From the NCBI GenBank assembly GCA_021793405.1, contig JAJYSV010000014.1, positions 1 through 64,000 of the forward strand: 64,000 bases of DNA, written 5' to 3'. Positions 14,982 to 24,642 of the stretch are shown here, one piece after another. Numbering within the stretch: position 1 is the first letter of the stretch; each line of letters opens with the position of its first letter. The position numbers and the translations under genes are program-made. Below the pieces are notes generated by a model. It worked only from the letters and a program-made list of their open reading frames with translations. It did no database searches and was not told where the DNA came from. Source of the stretch: Acidobacteriota bacterium (GTDB taxonomy: Bacteria > Acidobacteriota > Terriglobia > Terriglobales > Acidobacteriaceae).

Positions 14982-17384
14982 CTACTGCACGACGTTGAAG
15001 TCGGCGCTCTGGGTAGCATTGGAACTCCCCCCGACAAACACGGTGTAGTCCGCCGGTTCTACGACGCGCTGGCTCTTCGTATTGATGAACGACAGCTCAG
15101 AAAAGCCGAGCGGGAACGTGACCTTTTTCGATTCGCCCGGCTGCAGATTGACCCGCTCGAAGCCTTCCAACACGCGGAGCGGTTGTTCCACGCTGGCGCC
15201 GCGAATCCGAATATACAGCTGAACAATTTCTGTTCCGGCAACCGCGCCGGTATTGCGCACGATGGTGCTGGCCTCGATCGCTGGTTGCGCCGCACCCTGA
15301 TCAGGCGCGGACATGAGCTGCGTCATGGAGACGGAATTCGTGCTCAGCGTGATTGGGGAGTAGGCGAATGTCGTATAGCTCAGTCCATAGCCGAAGGGAT
15401 AGAGCGGCGAGTTAGGGACGTCAATATAGCGCGACACGTATTTTTCAAGGGTGTTGGTGGGCGGATGCGATAAATCCACGCCCGTCGCGGGACGCCCGGT
15501 TGGCATCTGGGCGAGATACAGCGGCTCCTGGCCAACCGCGCGGGGGAAGCTGACCGGCAATTTGGCGCTGGGATTTGTATTGCCGAACAAAATGTCGACC
15601 AGCGCCGGACCCGCTTCGATTCCCGGATACCAGGCTTCGAGAATCGCCGGAACGTGTTCCGAGGCCCAGTCCAGCACCAGCGGCCTGCCGCTGAAGACAA
15701 TCAGGACGACTGGCTTGCCTGTGGCGGCGATGGCCTGCAGCAACTGTTCCTGGTTGCCGGGCAGGTCCAAGTGCGCGCGCGACGCTGCCTCGCCGGTCAT
15801 GGTGGGGGCGTCTTCGCCGAGCGCCATGACCACGAGGTCGGCTTGCTGGGCGGCCTGTTTCGCGGCGTCGAAACCTGCCTGCGAGTCGGTGAGGATTTGC
15901 GTGCCTTCGGCATAGAGAACTTTTCCGCCATGAGTCTTTATCCGCTGTTCGAGCGCGGTTCGCAGGGTGATGGCATCGGCTGGATTTCCCTGACCGCCCC
16001 AGGACCCCAGCATTTCGCTTTGCGAGTCGGCCAGCGGACCGATCAATGCGATGGTGTGCACGTGGGCAGCGATCGGCAGCAGATTGGGTTGTCCTTGCCG
16101 TGCCTGATTCTGCAACAGGATGATGGATTCTTCCGCAGCCTTGCGTGCCAGGGCGCGTTTTTCCGGCGTTGCCTGATAGGCCGGCCGGTTCTCGTCGACA
16201 TAGGGATGATCGAAGATTCCAAGGGCAAACTTCACTCGGAGGACGCGCCTTACCGCCTCATCGACTGTCGCTTCCGATACGGCGTTGGTGCGCACCAAGG
16301 CAACCAGGCGCTGGTAGTAGGCGCCGCTTTCCATGTCCATGTCGAGTCCGGCGTCGATCGCCTTTTGCGCGGCGACGGAGTTGTTGAGGGCAATTCCGTG
16401 GGCCATCAATTCGCCGACCGCGCCCCAGTCGCTGACAACAAATCCGCCGAACTTCCATTCCTTGCGCAGGATGTCGGTGAGCGTATAGGGATCGGCGGTA
16501 GCAGGCACGCTGTTCAAGGAGTTGAACGAACTCATCACGGTGGCCGCGCCGGCATTCACCGCAGCTTGATAGGGCGGCAAGTACACCTGGCGCAACATAA
16601 TGTCCGACATGTCCACGGCGTTATAGTCGCGCCCCGCGATTACGGCCCCATAGGCGGCAAAATGTTTGACGCAGGCTGCCACCGAGTCGGGATTGCTAAG
16701 GCTTGTTCCCTGATACCCGCGGACATAGGCACGCGCCATCGCGGAGCCGAGGTACGGACTTTCTCCCGAGCCCTCGACAATGCGTCCCCAGCGCGCATCG
16801 CGGGCGATATCCACCATGGGAGAGAAGACCCAGCGGATGCCGTCGGCGCTCGCTTCTTCAGCGGCCATGCGCGCCGTAGCCTGCACCAGCGAAGGATCGA
16901 AGCTGGAGGCCAGCGCGAGCGGCACGGGGAAGACGGTTCTGTACCCATGAATCGAATCGAAGCCAAACATCAGGGGAATATGCAGGCGGCTTTTCTCCAT
17001 CGCAATCCGCTGGAACGCATTGGCCTTTTTGGGATCGGCCACATTCAGCATGGCTCCCAGCTGTCCGGCCGCGATCATGGCATCGTATCCCTGCCGTCCT
17101 GTGCCTGGGCCGGTGGGCGTCCCAGAAGAAAACTGCACCAACTGGCCGACTTTTTCTTCCAGCGTCATCTTCGACAACAAGGCATCGACTCTGTTGTTGA
17201 GGGCTGGGTCCGCTAACTGCGCGTTGGCGACGGAAGCGCCGGAGAGATTCTGAGACAACGCTCGTGATTTGGACGGAGGCCGAGGATGAAACTGTGCCTG
17301 CATTCGTTCACTCGAGAGGGAGATGAGGAGCAGAGCCGCTGTGGCGGCAAAAATAAGTCGTGAGCAGCATCGAGCCAAATTCAT
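14982..17384 (-). CDS. glycoside hydrolase family 3 beta-glucosidase-like (BglX type)
   Basis: The 800-residue secreted enzyme likely releases sugars from beta-linked oligosaccharides in the periplasm. It has a signal peptide (MNLARCCSRLIFAATAALLLI). The GH3 N-terminal barrel includes KMTLEEKVGQL, FGFDSIHGYRTVFP, KHFAAYGA and the nucleophile loop GFVVSDWGA (D319). The C-terminal alpha/beta sandwich (ESIILLQNQ, LALIGPLAD-like) and a fibronectin-III-like end (GTEIVQLYIR, LQPGESKKVTFPL) follow. The start at 17384 has AAGGA upstream. An ATG at 17417 would place residues before the signal peptide. Exact substrate is not determinable. Confidence 0.88.
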   Translation of the reverse strand: MNLARCCSRLIFAATAALLLISLSSERMQAQFHPRPPSKSRALSQNLSGASVANAQLADPALNNRVDALLSKMTLEEKVGQLVQFSSGTPTGPGTGRQGYDAMIAAGQLGAMLNVADPKKANAFQRIAMEKSRLHIPLMFGFDSIHGYRTVFPVPLALASSFDPSLVQATARMAAEEASADGIRWVFSPMVDIARDARWGRIVEGSGESPYLGSAMARAYVRGYQGTSLSNPDSVAACVKHFAAYGAVIAGRDYNAVDMSDIMLRQVYLPPYQAAVNAGAATVMSSFNSLNSVPATADPYTLTDILRKEWKFGGFVVSDWGAVGELMAHGIALNNSVAAQKAIDAGLDMDMESGAYYQRLVALVRTNAVSEATVDEAVRRVLRVKFALGIFDHPYVDENRPAYQATPEKRALARKAAEESIILLQNQARQGQPNLLPIAAHVHTIALIGPLADSQSEMLGSWGGQGNPADAITLRTALEQRIKTHGGKVLYAEGTQILTDSQAGFDAAKQAAQQADLVVMALGEDAPTMTGEAASRAHLDLPGNQEQLLQAIAATGKPVVLIVFSGRPLVLDWASEHVPAILEAWYPGIEAGPALVDILFGNTNPSAKLPVSFPRAVGQEPLYLAQMPTGRPATGVDLSHPPTNTLEKYVSRYIDVPNSPLYPFGYGLSYTTFAYSPITLSTNSVSMTQLMSAPDQGAAQPAIEASTIVRNTGAVAGTEIVQLYIRIRGASVEQPLRVLEGFERVNLQPGESKKVTFPLGFSELSFINTKSQRVVEPADYTVFVGGSSNATQSADFNVVQ

Positions 17385-17512
17385 CGCATCCTTTATGCTA
17401 GCAGTTAGCAATACCATTGGCTGCCACCACGCAATCCATGTCCCCAGGGTGCGTCTCCATTGGTAAGATGCCGAGTGGGATTTCCTTCACACTTTCTATA
17501 GTCTTTTCACCT

Positions 17513-18373
17513 ATGCGACGCTGGCTGGTACATATACGAAGGACCATTTCCAACAGCCTCAGTCATGACGTCCTGATGCTGGCGCGGGCAGGCGCCTACT
17601 CCGCGATTATTTGCATTTTTCCGATTGTGCTGGTAACAGCTGCCATGTTGGCAAGTTCACCCGCCGCCGAGGTTGTGCGCGCGGAGCTGCGTTCCATGCT
17701 GTACCAGATGTTTCCGCCGGATGTTCCGCCGCTGGTGCTGGGATATTTTCAAGGCCAGCACCGCTCGCTGCGTCTGGTATTGACCGCGGCGATCGTGTTT
17801 TTGCTGGCTGCCAACAGCGTCATGACCACGTTGATGGAAGCCATGCGGCGGGCTTATAAAATCCCCGAGGGATCATGGAGTGTATCGCGCCAGATCCTGG
17901 TTGCGTTCGTGCTGACATTCCTGTCGTTTTTCCCTTTGGCCCTGGCTTCGATATTCGTGGTCTTCGGGCATCAGATTGAACTATGGATGATCTATCAGTC
18001 TCTGTATGATGTTCGACCAATTGTGTTGGTCCTGGCGCGGCTGGCGCGCTGGCTGCTGGCGCTGACGACCAGCGTCACGGTGCTGGCCATCATTTATCAC
18101 ATGGGAACGCCACGGACGCAGTCGTGGCGGCGGGTGCTTCCCGGCTCCGTGCTGGCCACGGCCCTCTGGTTTCCTTCCACGCTGACGTTCGGCTGGTATG
18201 TTACCCGTCATGCGCACTACAGGCAGGTGTACGGATCTCTAGGCGCCGGTGTCGCGCTGCTGGTTTGGCTCTACATCATCATGGTCAGCGTCATGATTGG
18301 AGCGGAGTTCAACGCGCAGGTCTTCCCCAAGCAGCGCCCCGCATCCGCGCCAAGCAACCGCCAGCTACTGTAG
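17513..18373 (+). CDS. YihY/BrkB family inner-membrane protein
   Basis: A 286-residue integral membrane protein with about six spans (for example AYSAIICIFPIVLVTAAML, LVLTAAIVFLLAANSVMTTL, ILVAFVLTFLSFFPLALASIFVV). Family features are the SVMTTLMEAMRRAYKIPE segment and the end YGSLGAGVALLVWLYIIMVSVMIGAEFNAQ. The function of the family is not settled; it was once misnamed ribonuclease BN. Start is uncertain: 17513 gives the usual length, 17417 and 17468 are alternatives without good ribosome sites. It is divergent from the GH3 gene. Confidence 0.85.
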   Translation: MRRWLVHIRRTISNSLSHDVLMLARAGAYSAIICIFPIVLVTAAMLASSPAAEVVRAELRSMLYQMFPPDVPPLVLGYFQGQHRSLRLVLTAAIVFLLAANSVMTTLMEAMRRAYKIPEGSWSVSRQILVAFVLTFLSFFPLALASIFVVFGHQIELWMIYQSLYDVRPIVLVLARLARWLLALTTSVTVLAIIYHMGTPRTQSWRRVLPGSVLATALWFPSTLTFGWYVTRHAHYRQVYGSLGAGVALLVWLYIIMVSVMIGAEFNAQVFPKQRPASAPSNRQLL

Positions 18374-18495
18374 AGCTGTTCGCGAGCCGCGGACGTCTTC
18401 CCGTCCGGCGCGTTCCCAGGGTTCTCAGATTCTCACCCGGTACAATCACATTCAGGAACTGGAATCGTGAGCGAAATTCATCGAACGGAGTAGCA

Positions 18496-20067
18496 ATGCA
18501 CACAACGCTTTCTTCAGCGAGCTTCCCAACCGGCGCGCGACGAGCAAAGATCGTGGCCACCATCGGACCGGCGAGCAATTCGGAATCAGTTTTCCGCGGT
18601 CTGGTACGCGCGGGAATGGACGTCGCCCGATTGAATTTCTCTCATGGCACGCATCAGGAAAAGGTTAAATTGATCCAATTGATCCGCCGCGTTGCCGTGG
18701 ACGAAGGCAAGACCGTTTCCATTCTTGCCGACCTTCAGGGGCCAAAGATCCGCACCGGCAGACTGCGCAATCGCCTTCCTATCCCGCTGAAGACAGGCCA
18801 GCAACTGACCATCACCCCGCGCGATGTTCCCGGAACGCCCGCAGTGATCGGCACAACGTTTCCAACCCTGGGAGAAAATCTGGAAGAAGGCTCGCACCTT
18901 CTGCTCTCCGATGGCCTGATCGAGCTGCGGGTCCGACGCATCCGTGGAACCGATGTGATTTGCGAAGTGATCAACGGCGGCCTGCTGGGCGAATACAAGG
19001 GAATCAATCTGCCTGGGATCGCGGTTCGCGTTCCATCGCTTACCTCGAAAGATGAAATCGATCTCGCGTTTGCCATCCATCAGGGCGTGGACATGGTTGC
19101 CGTGTCGTTTGTGCGGACTGCGGAAGACGTGAGACTCGTCCGGCATCGGGTGGCCGCATTGGGCGCGGAGACCTGGATCATTGCCAAGCTGGAAAAACCG
19201 CAGGCGATTGAAGACCTGGAAAGCATTCTGGAGATGGCCGACGGGGTGATGGTGGCGCGCGGGGACCTGGGTGTCGAGATGTCGCCAGAGAAAGTGCCTG
19301 CCATCCAGAAGCGGGTGATACGGCGTGCCGCGGAGTTGCGCAAGCCAGTGATCACGGCCACGCAGATGCTGGAATCCATGATCGAAAATCCCCGCCCGAC
19401 GCGGGCCGAGGCCAGCGATGTGGCCAATGCAATTTATGACGGCACCGACGCCGTCATGCTTTCCGCGGAAAGCGCAACCGGAAAATATCCCGTGGAATCG
19501 GTCGCGATGATGGCCAAGATCGTCACCGAAACGGAAATGCAGATTCGGATGGAAGCGCAGCCCTACCCCTATCGCGTGAATCGCGGCTTATCGATCCCCG
19601 AGACCATTTGCGAGTCGATGGCGCATGCCGCGGAGGATCTCGACCTGGCGGCCATCGCTGTTTTCACGGAAACCGGCAACACGGCGCGCCTGCTTTCGAA
19701 GTATCGTCCGGCTTCGCCAATCTTCGCGCTGAGTAGCGCGGAGAAAGTCATCCGCCGCATGTCGCTGTTGTGGGGCGTGGAGCCGGTGCAGTGCCATAAA
19801 CTTCTCACTACGGATCAGATGGTGGACACGGCTGAGCGACTTTTGTCGGATGCCGGTCATATTCGAGAGGGACAGATTCTCGGCATGGTCGCCGGTACGC
19901 GCACCAAGACTGGATCGACCAATCTGTTGCGGCTGCACACGGTCGGCGACATCGACCGTCCGTCCCGCCGTGCCGCTGCAACGCGACCGAAGAAAAAGAA
20001 GGCGAAGTCAGGCACGACGCAGACATCCACGGCTTCCAGCACGGCAGCAACGTCTCAGAAAAAGTAA
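18496..20067 (+). CDS. pyk: pyruvate kinase
   Basis: Pyruvate kinase makes ATP and pyruvate from phosphoenolpyruvate in the cytoplasm. The 523 residues carry RRAKIVATIGPAS, VARLNFSHGTH, ILADLQGPKIRTG, VMVARGDLGVEM and the signature ITATQMLESMIENPRPTRAE. Start 18496 has GGAG 5 nt upstream. A TACAAT at 18441 is a possible -10. After the normal C-terminal domain (about residue 490) there is an extra Lys/Ser/Thr-rich tail (RPKKKKAKSG to the end) not needed for catalysis. mutL starts 21 nt downstream and may be co-transcribed. Confidence 0.96.
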   Translation: MHTTLSSASFPTGARRAKIVATIGPASNSESVFRGLVRAGMDVARLNFSHGTHQEKVKLIQLIRRVAVDEGKTVSILADLQGPKIRTGRLRNRLPIPLKTGQQLTITPRDVPGTPAVIGTTFPTLGENLEEGSHLLLSDGLIELRVRRIRGTDVICEVINGGLLGEYKGINLPGIAVRVPSLTSKDEIDLAFAIHQGVDMVAVSFVRTAEDVRLVRHRVAALGAETWIIAKLEKPQAIEDLESILEMADGVMVARGDLGVEMSPEKVPAIQKRVIRRAAELRKPVITATQMLESMIENPRPTRAEASDVANAIYDGTDAVMLSAESATGKYPVESVAMMAKIVTETEMQIRMEAQPYPYRVNRGLSIPETICESMAHAAEDLDLAAIAVFTETGNTARLLSKYRPASPIFALSSAEKVIRRMSLLWGVEPVQCHKLLTTDQMVDTAERLLSDAGHIREGQILGMVAGTRTKTGSTNLLRLHTVGDIDRPSRRAAATRPKKKKAKSGTTQTSTASSTAATSQKK

Positions 20068-20088
20068 CCGCCCCACAATTGGTTCCCC

Positions 20089-22122
20089 ATGGGATATATC
20101 CGCATTCTTTCCGATCAGGTAGCCAATCAGATCGCCGCTGGAGAAGTGGTGGAGCGGCCTGCCTCTGTGGTGAAAGAGTTGCTGGAAAATTCCCTCGATG
20201 CCGGCGCCCAGCGCATTCGCATCGACGTCGATGCGGGTGGACGCAAACTGATCCGCATCACGGACGATGGCAGCGGCATGGTGCGGGATGACGCGCTGCT
20301 GGCCTTTGAGCGGCATGCCACGTCGAAAATCCATTCCAGCGACGATCTGCTTGCCCTGGCGACACTCGGATTTCGGGGCGAGGCACTGCCGTCGATTGCC
20401 TCGGTCGCGCGCGTGCATCTGACCACTCGCTCGGCGGAAGAAGCCGTCGGCACGGAGATGGAAATCGCCGGCGGAAAAATTCTGCGGGTCGCAGACTGCG
20501 GTATTCCCGCAGGAACCACGTTGGAGGTCCGCGATCTCTTCTTCAACATGCCGGCGCGCAAGAAATTTCTGAAGTCGGAGCAGACGGAGTTGTCGCACAT
20601 CGCGGCGCTGGTGACGCACTATGCTCTGGCCAATCCAACAAAACATTTTGAGTTGCATAGCGCCACCCACGCGCTGGTGGAAGCTCCAGCGGTACAGCAG
20701 GTTTCCGAGCGGATCTTTCAAATCTTCGGGCGGGATGTATTGGATCAATTGCTGCCGGTCGCGGCGGAAACAAACTTCGAGCACGCCGGGATTCCCGAGC
20801 CGCCTCCCTGGAAACGCGGGGCGGACTGGGAACCGCAAGCGCCCGGGCCGCTACGTCTGCGTGGATTCGTTTCGCGACCGCAGTTACAGAAGCTGAATCG
20901 CAATTCCATGTACGTTTTCGTCAATCAGCGATTGATTCGCGACCGGCTCATTCTTCATGCGTTGACAGAAGCGTATCGCAATGTGATTCCGCCGACTTCG
21001 TTTCCGGTGATTCTGTTGTTTCTGGAAATGCCGCCGCAAGAGGTGGATGTGAACGTGCATCCGGCGAAAACGGAGGTACGATTTCGGCAGCAGGGATTTG
21101 TGCATGACTTTGTTCGCGACGCCGTTCGCAACTCGATCAGCAAGACACGGCCAGCGGCCAGCTTTCTAACCGCGCTGAGCGATCATGCGGCGATGACGCC
21201 AGCGCTGGTGCCGGATCTGTCGCCGCTGCCGGGCGCCCCGGAGCCTGCGAAAGGATCGACTGGCGGGCCTGGTAGCGCGGAAACCCGGGTCTCAGAGGCG
21301 AGATCTGGGGTGCCCGGCTCTGGCGCACCCGGCTCAATTGACTCTGGAACAGTTTCTCCTGAAGCCGCAGCTTTCCAGGATTCCGATCCGCCTCCAGCGG
21401 TCGAAGATGCCGAGCGGTTTGAGTTGCAGCCTCCAACGATTTCCCCTTCGGCGCAGTCGCTGCCCTTCCTGGCGATCGATGTTGCAGTCGCCCTGGCGCA
21501 GGCGACGGCAGGCGCGGACACAGTCCCGCCCAGCCTGCATGGGCTGGCAAGCCTGCGACCGCTGGGACAGTTGGAGGAATCCTTCATTCTTGCCGTCAAT
21601 GAAGAAGGTCTGTGGATTATCGACCAGCATGTCGCGCATGAACGTGTGCTGTTTGAGAAAATTGTGCGGGATCGCGACGTGGAGCAGGTGCAGCGGCAGC
21701 GATTATTGATGCCGGTGCTGATCGATTTGAAACCGGAGCAGATGCCGCTGTTTGCCACGATTGCCGCCGAGTTGGAGCGCAATGGGTTTGAAGCGGAACC
21801 GTTTGGACCGCGCACCCTGGCCGTGAAGGCAACGCCGGTCGGACTGGTGGGCCGCGAACTGGAACGTACTTTGGTCGAAGTGCTGGAGCAGACCGAGCGC
21901 GAGCAGCAAGCGCAGAACCTCGACACCCTGCGGCTGCGCATTGCCGCGTCGATTGCCTGCCACGCGGCCATCAAAATCCACATGCCGCTGGAAATGGGAA
22001 AAATGGAGTGGTTGCTGGCGGAACTGGCGAAAACGGAGCATCCGACGAGCTGTCCGCATGGGCGCCCCATCGTCCTACGGTATTCTTTAAAAGAGATACA
22101 GCGCGCATTTCAGCGCATCTAG
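20089..22122 (+). CDS. mutL: DNA mismatch repair protein MutL
   Basis: MutL couples MutS mismatch recognition to strand cutting. The 677 residues start with the GHKL ATPase domain: IAAGEVVERPASVVKELLENSLDAGA, DDGSGM, TSKI and GFRGEALPSIASVA. The transducer domain ends near residue 340 (VDVNVHPAKTEVRF). A Pro/Gly-rich linker follows. The C-terminal dimerisation domain has DQHVAHERVLFE (from about residue 512), the endonuclease motif of MutL proteins, with Val for Ala. So this MutL probably nicks DNA itself and no MutH is expected. Linker residues about 399-410 are coded by a hairpin repeat. Confidence 0.96.
   Translation: MGYIRILSDQVANQIAAGEVVERPASVVKELLENSLDAGAQRIRIDVDAGGRKLIRITDDGSGMVRDDALLAFERHATSKIHSSDDLLALATLGFRGEALPSIASVARVHLTTRSAEEAVGTEMEIAGGKILRVADCGIPAGTTLEVRDLFFNMPARKKFLKSEQTELSHIAALVTHYALANPTKHFELHSATHALVEAPAVQQVSERIFQIFGRDVLDQLLPVAAETNFEHAGIPEPPPWKRGADWEPQAPGPLRLRGFVSRPQLQKLNRNSMYVFVNQRLIRDRLILHALTEAYRNVIPPTSFPVILLFLEMPPQEVDVNVHPAKTEVRFRQQGFVHDFVRDAVRNSISKTRPAASFLTALSDHAAMTPALVPDLSPLPGAPEPAKGSTGGPGSAETRVSEARSGVPGSGAPGSIDSGTVSPEAAAFQDSDPPPAVEDAERFELQPPTISPSAQSLPFLAIDVAVALAQATAGADTVPPSLHGLASLRPLGQLEESFILAVNEEGLWIIDQHVAHERVLFEKIVRDRDVEQVQRQRLLMPVLIDLKPEQMPLFATIAAELERNGFEAEPFGPRTLAVKATPVGLVGRELERTLVEVLEQTEREQQAQNLDTLRLRIAASIACHAAIKIHMPLEMGKMEWLLAELAKTEHPTSCPHGRPIVLRYSLKEIQRAFQRI
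21283..21318. repeat. hairpin repeat copy H inside mutL
   Basis: ACCCGGGTCTCAGAGGCGAG followed by ATCTGGGGTGCCCGG closely matches copy A between tuf and rpmG (arms with GTCTCAGA.GCGAGA) and ends in the family's TGGGG..CCCGG. It is read in frame as TRVSEARSGVPGS in the MutL linker. A partly similar GGCGCACCCGGC follows at 21322. Confidence 0.65.
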
Positions 22123-22170
22123 GTCTTTGAGCGTGTGATGTCGCACCTGACGATTTGAGGACTGGAGAAT

Positions 22171-22204
22171 CCCAGGTCAGAAAATCGAGACTGGGGCACC
22201 CGGA
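22171..22204. repeat. degenerate hairpin repeat copy I (mutL downstream)
   Basis: CCCAGGTCAGAAAATCGAGA followed by CTGGGGCACCCGG keeps the outer CCCAG/CTGGGG arms and the GCACCCGG end of the family, with a decayed inner stem. It lies in the 120-nt gap between mutL and the next gene. Confidence 0.6.
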
Positions 22205-22242
22205 CCCGCCGCAGGCACAAAACCCATCGAAAGAAGGACCTA

Positions 22243-24642
22243 TTGAACGCGGAACAACTCAACTCGGCACGACTGGCTCGTTGGAGCCAGAACGGCGAAG
22301 CACGACTCACGCTCGAAGCAGCGACGGAGTGGCTCGACGAAATTGGTTTTTGCCCTTACATGCCCATGGGACTCACCGGGGGCGCGCCCGCGCCCAGTTT
22401 TCTGGAAGCGGTGGTGGGGCGACCCGCCCAGACTCCCAGCAGTGGGGAACGCTCGCGCGCGCTTGAACTGCTGGCGCGGCTCATTGAAAACTCCGCGGTC
22501 GTGCCGTTGAAACTTGGTTCGTCGCTGGGAGAGCAGCCGGACTTTGTGTGCAGCCCCGATACATTGCGATACATCTACGCGCTACGCGGAGATCGCAATT
22601 TCAAAACTGGCCCGCTGACGGTGGGCAACGAGAAAGTTACGCCGCTTTCGCTGCATTGCTGGCAGGCGATCGAGCAGCAAGGGCCTTTGGATGTCGCAGC
22701 GTTGCAACCGATTTTGGGCCGAGATATTACAGAAGCGGCAATTTCTCGCGCGCTCCAGGAGCTTTGGTCCGGGATGTACATTTTTCCAGCGTTGCGCGCA
22801 GGCGGCGAACCGGCGCAATGGGAACTGCTGTTCCGCCGCTTCCCCAAGCCAGTCGCCGCGGGAGCCAGCACCGGACACGCTGAAGCGCAGTCGGCCATGA
22901 TCTCGCTTTATTTGCAGGCATCAGTGGCGGCGCGCGAGGAAGAAATCCTAGCCTTCCTTTCTCCGCTGGCTCCGCAATCGAAACTGCGGGAAGTCATTCG
23001 CGGATTAGGCTCGATGCGTCAGCTCGATATTCTCGACATCGTCGGCCGCGCTCATGTAGCTCTGCAAGGGGGCCTGCTGCCAGAGATGGTGGCGCAGCTC
23101 TCGGAGGCACAGTTTGCGGCTTCACCCGAACCACCCATGATCGTGGGTGAACCTGAAGTCGCGATAGAAGCTGAGATTGAGAGTGAAGGGGAGATCGAGG
23201 ACGGAAGCGCGATGGATTCCGGGATACAGATTGAAGCGGTCCCGCCACCGGCTGCGCGTGCGTGGCGATCCCAGTCACTGGAAGAGCCGGATATATCCAG
23301 ACCTTCCGCGCCAAAGAAATTTGCGCCTAAGAAGTTTGCCGCGCGCGACTCGGAATCGAGTCGACCACCGAGACCGGGTAGCAGTGCCGCGCGTGGTTCA
23401 GGTGAAGAGAGAGCACCCCGGCGTCCGTTCAGCGGTGGATCGCGTGGCGGCGCGGGTGGATTCTCGCGTCCGGCAGGCGCTTACACTCCGCGCCCGCGAA
23501 GTTTTGCGCCCCGCAGTTTGGCTGCAAGTGCGGAAGAGACTCCAGGCGGACGTTCGGGTCGAACTGGACCGGCTCGGTTTGGACGCGATCGTGACGCTGG
23601 CTCCTCTCGCGGGCCAGCATCTCGCGGATCGTTCTCTCGTGACCGTGGGGAGCGCATCCCGAAAACGCAGGAGCGAAAAGGCTACGCCGCCAAAGGGCAC
23701 GGGATGGGAGAACGCGCGAAACGATGGGAGAAGTCGGGCGAAGTTCCTGATGCTCCCTCGACCAGCGGAAAAACATTTGCACCTAGATCGACGGGATTCA
23801 AGTCCTCCGGATTCAAACCGGGTGGGTCGAAATTCCGCGGATCAAAACCTTTCGGCTCCAAACCGGCGGGATCGAAATTCGGCGGCTCGAAGCCATGGCA
23901 ATCGAAATCATCCGGCGCCGGTGCGCACGAAGAGCGCCCGAAACCATGGAAAAAATTTGACGCGGAAGCTGGAGGGGGAGCAGGTTCGAGACCTGGGACG
24001 GGCAAACCCTACGCCGCAAAGTCCGGCGGCTGGAAAACACCGGGATTCAAACCGCGCGACGCCAAACCCTGGGCCGCAAAATCCGGCAACGAAGAATCCT
24101 TCTCCCGTCGTCCATACAAAGGCGGCTCTACGGAAGGAAGCGGCAGCCGAGAGACAGGAGAACGCGGGAAACCATGGCAAAGTTCCCGCGCCGGCGACCG
24201 ACCCGCAGGGCGGAAAGCGTATACGAAGAAGGCTTCTGGATTCACGCGGTCCGGATTTCGATCCGCAGGCTCCAAGTCGGCCGACGCCAGGGCAGGGGAC
24301 GCGAGACCCGTGGGGGCGAAGCCCTGGGCATCCAAAGGCGCGGAATCTAGAATTGGCTCGGCAAAATCCTACGCGGCCCGGTCCGCCGGCAAGCCGTATG
24401 CCAAGGCGGGCGGCGCAAAGCCGTGGTCGAAGCGATCTGCCACCTCTGGCGGAGACGCGGAAGGCAAGCCCAAGCGTCATGAGCCGAAAGAAGGGTCCGA
24501 AGCTTCGCCGCGTGAGAAGAGCGGGGCGAAGCCGTTCTGGGCGAAAAATCCCCATGGCGGTAAAGGATCGGCTAAGGCTTCCCGCACGAATCGCCCGCAC
24601 GGAAAAAAGAAGACGGTCAGAAAGGGCGGCAAGAAGAAATGA
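22243..24642 (+). CDS. unknown protein: helical/winged-helix-like N-terminus with long basic disordered tail
   Basis: I do not recognise this 799-residue protein. Residues 1 to about 310 look folded and mostly helical. A stretch near 145-270 (LDVAALQPILGRDITEAAISRAL, REVIRGLGSMRQLDILDIVG) suggests winged-helix units, as in DNA-binding proteins. Residues about 320-799 are low complexity and strongly basic, rich in Gly, Ser, Lys, Arg, Pro and aromatics. Near residues 515-560 are short GSKF/GSKPF/GSKPW repeats, and the end is KKKTVRKGGKKK. Start is TTG 22243 after AAGAAGGACC. Its stop overlaps cmk by 4 nt, so the two are translationally coupled. Nucleic-acid binding is an inference from charge and repeats. 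Confidence 0.75.
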   Translation: MNAEQLNSARLARWSQNGEARLTLEAATEWLDEIGFCPYMPMGLTGGAPAPSFLEAVVGRPAQTPSSGERSRALELLARLIENSAVVPLKLGSSLGEQPDFVCSPDTLRYIYALRGDRNFKTGPLTVGNEKVTPLSLHCWQAIEQQGPLDVAALQPILGRDITEAAISRALQELWSGMYIFPALRAGGEPAQWELLFRRFPKPVAAGASTGHAEAQSAMISLYLQASVAAREEEILAFLSPLAPQSKLREVIRGLGSMRQLDILDIVGRAHVALQGGLLPEMVAQLSEAQFAASPEPPMIVGEPEVAIEAEIESEGEIEDGSAMDSGIQIEAVPPPAARAWRSQSLEEPDISRPSAPKKFAPKKFAARDSESSRPPRPGSSAARGSGEERAPRRPFSGGSRGGAGGFSRPAGAYTPRPRSFAPRSLAASAEETPGGRSGRTGPARFGRDRDAGSSRGPASRGSFSRDRGERIPKTQERKGYAAKGHGMGERAKRWEKSGEVPDAPSTSGKTFAPRSTGFKSSGFKPGGSKFRGSKPFGSKPAGSKFGGSKPWQSKSSGAGAHEERPKPWKKFDAEAGGGAGSRPGTGKPYAAKSGGWKTPGFKPRDAKPWAAKSGNEESFSRRPYKGGSTEGSGSRETGERGKPWQSSRAGDRPAGRKAYTKKASGFTRSGFRSAGSKSADARAGDARPVGAKPWASKGAESRIGSAKSYAARSAGKPYAKAGGAKPWSKRSATSGGDAEGKPKRHEPKEGSEASPREKSGAKPFWAKNPHGGKGSAKASRTNRPHGKKKTVRKGGKKK

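Noticed and set aside
15654-17216. 520-codon plus-strand frame opposite the GH3 gene
   Set aside because: GH3 on the minus strand has full-length family motifs and a signal peptide; the plus frame has none.
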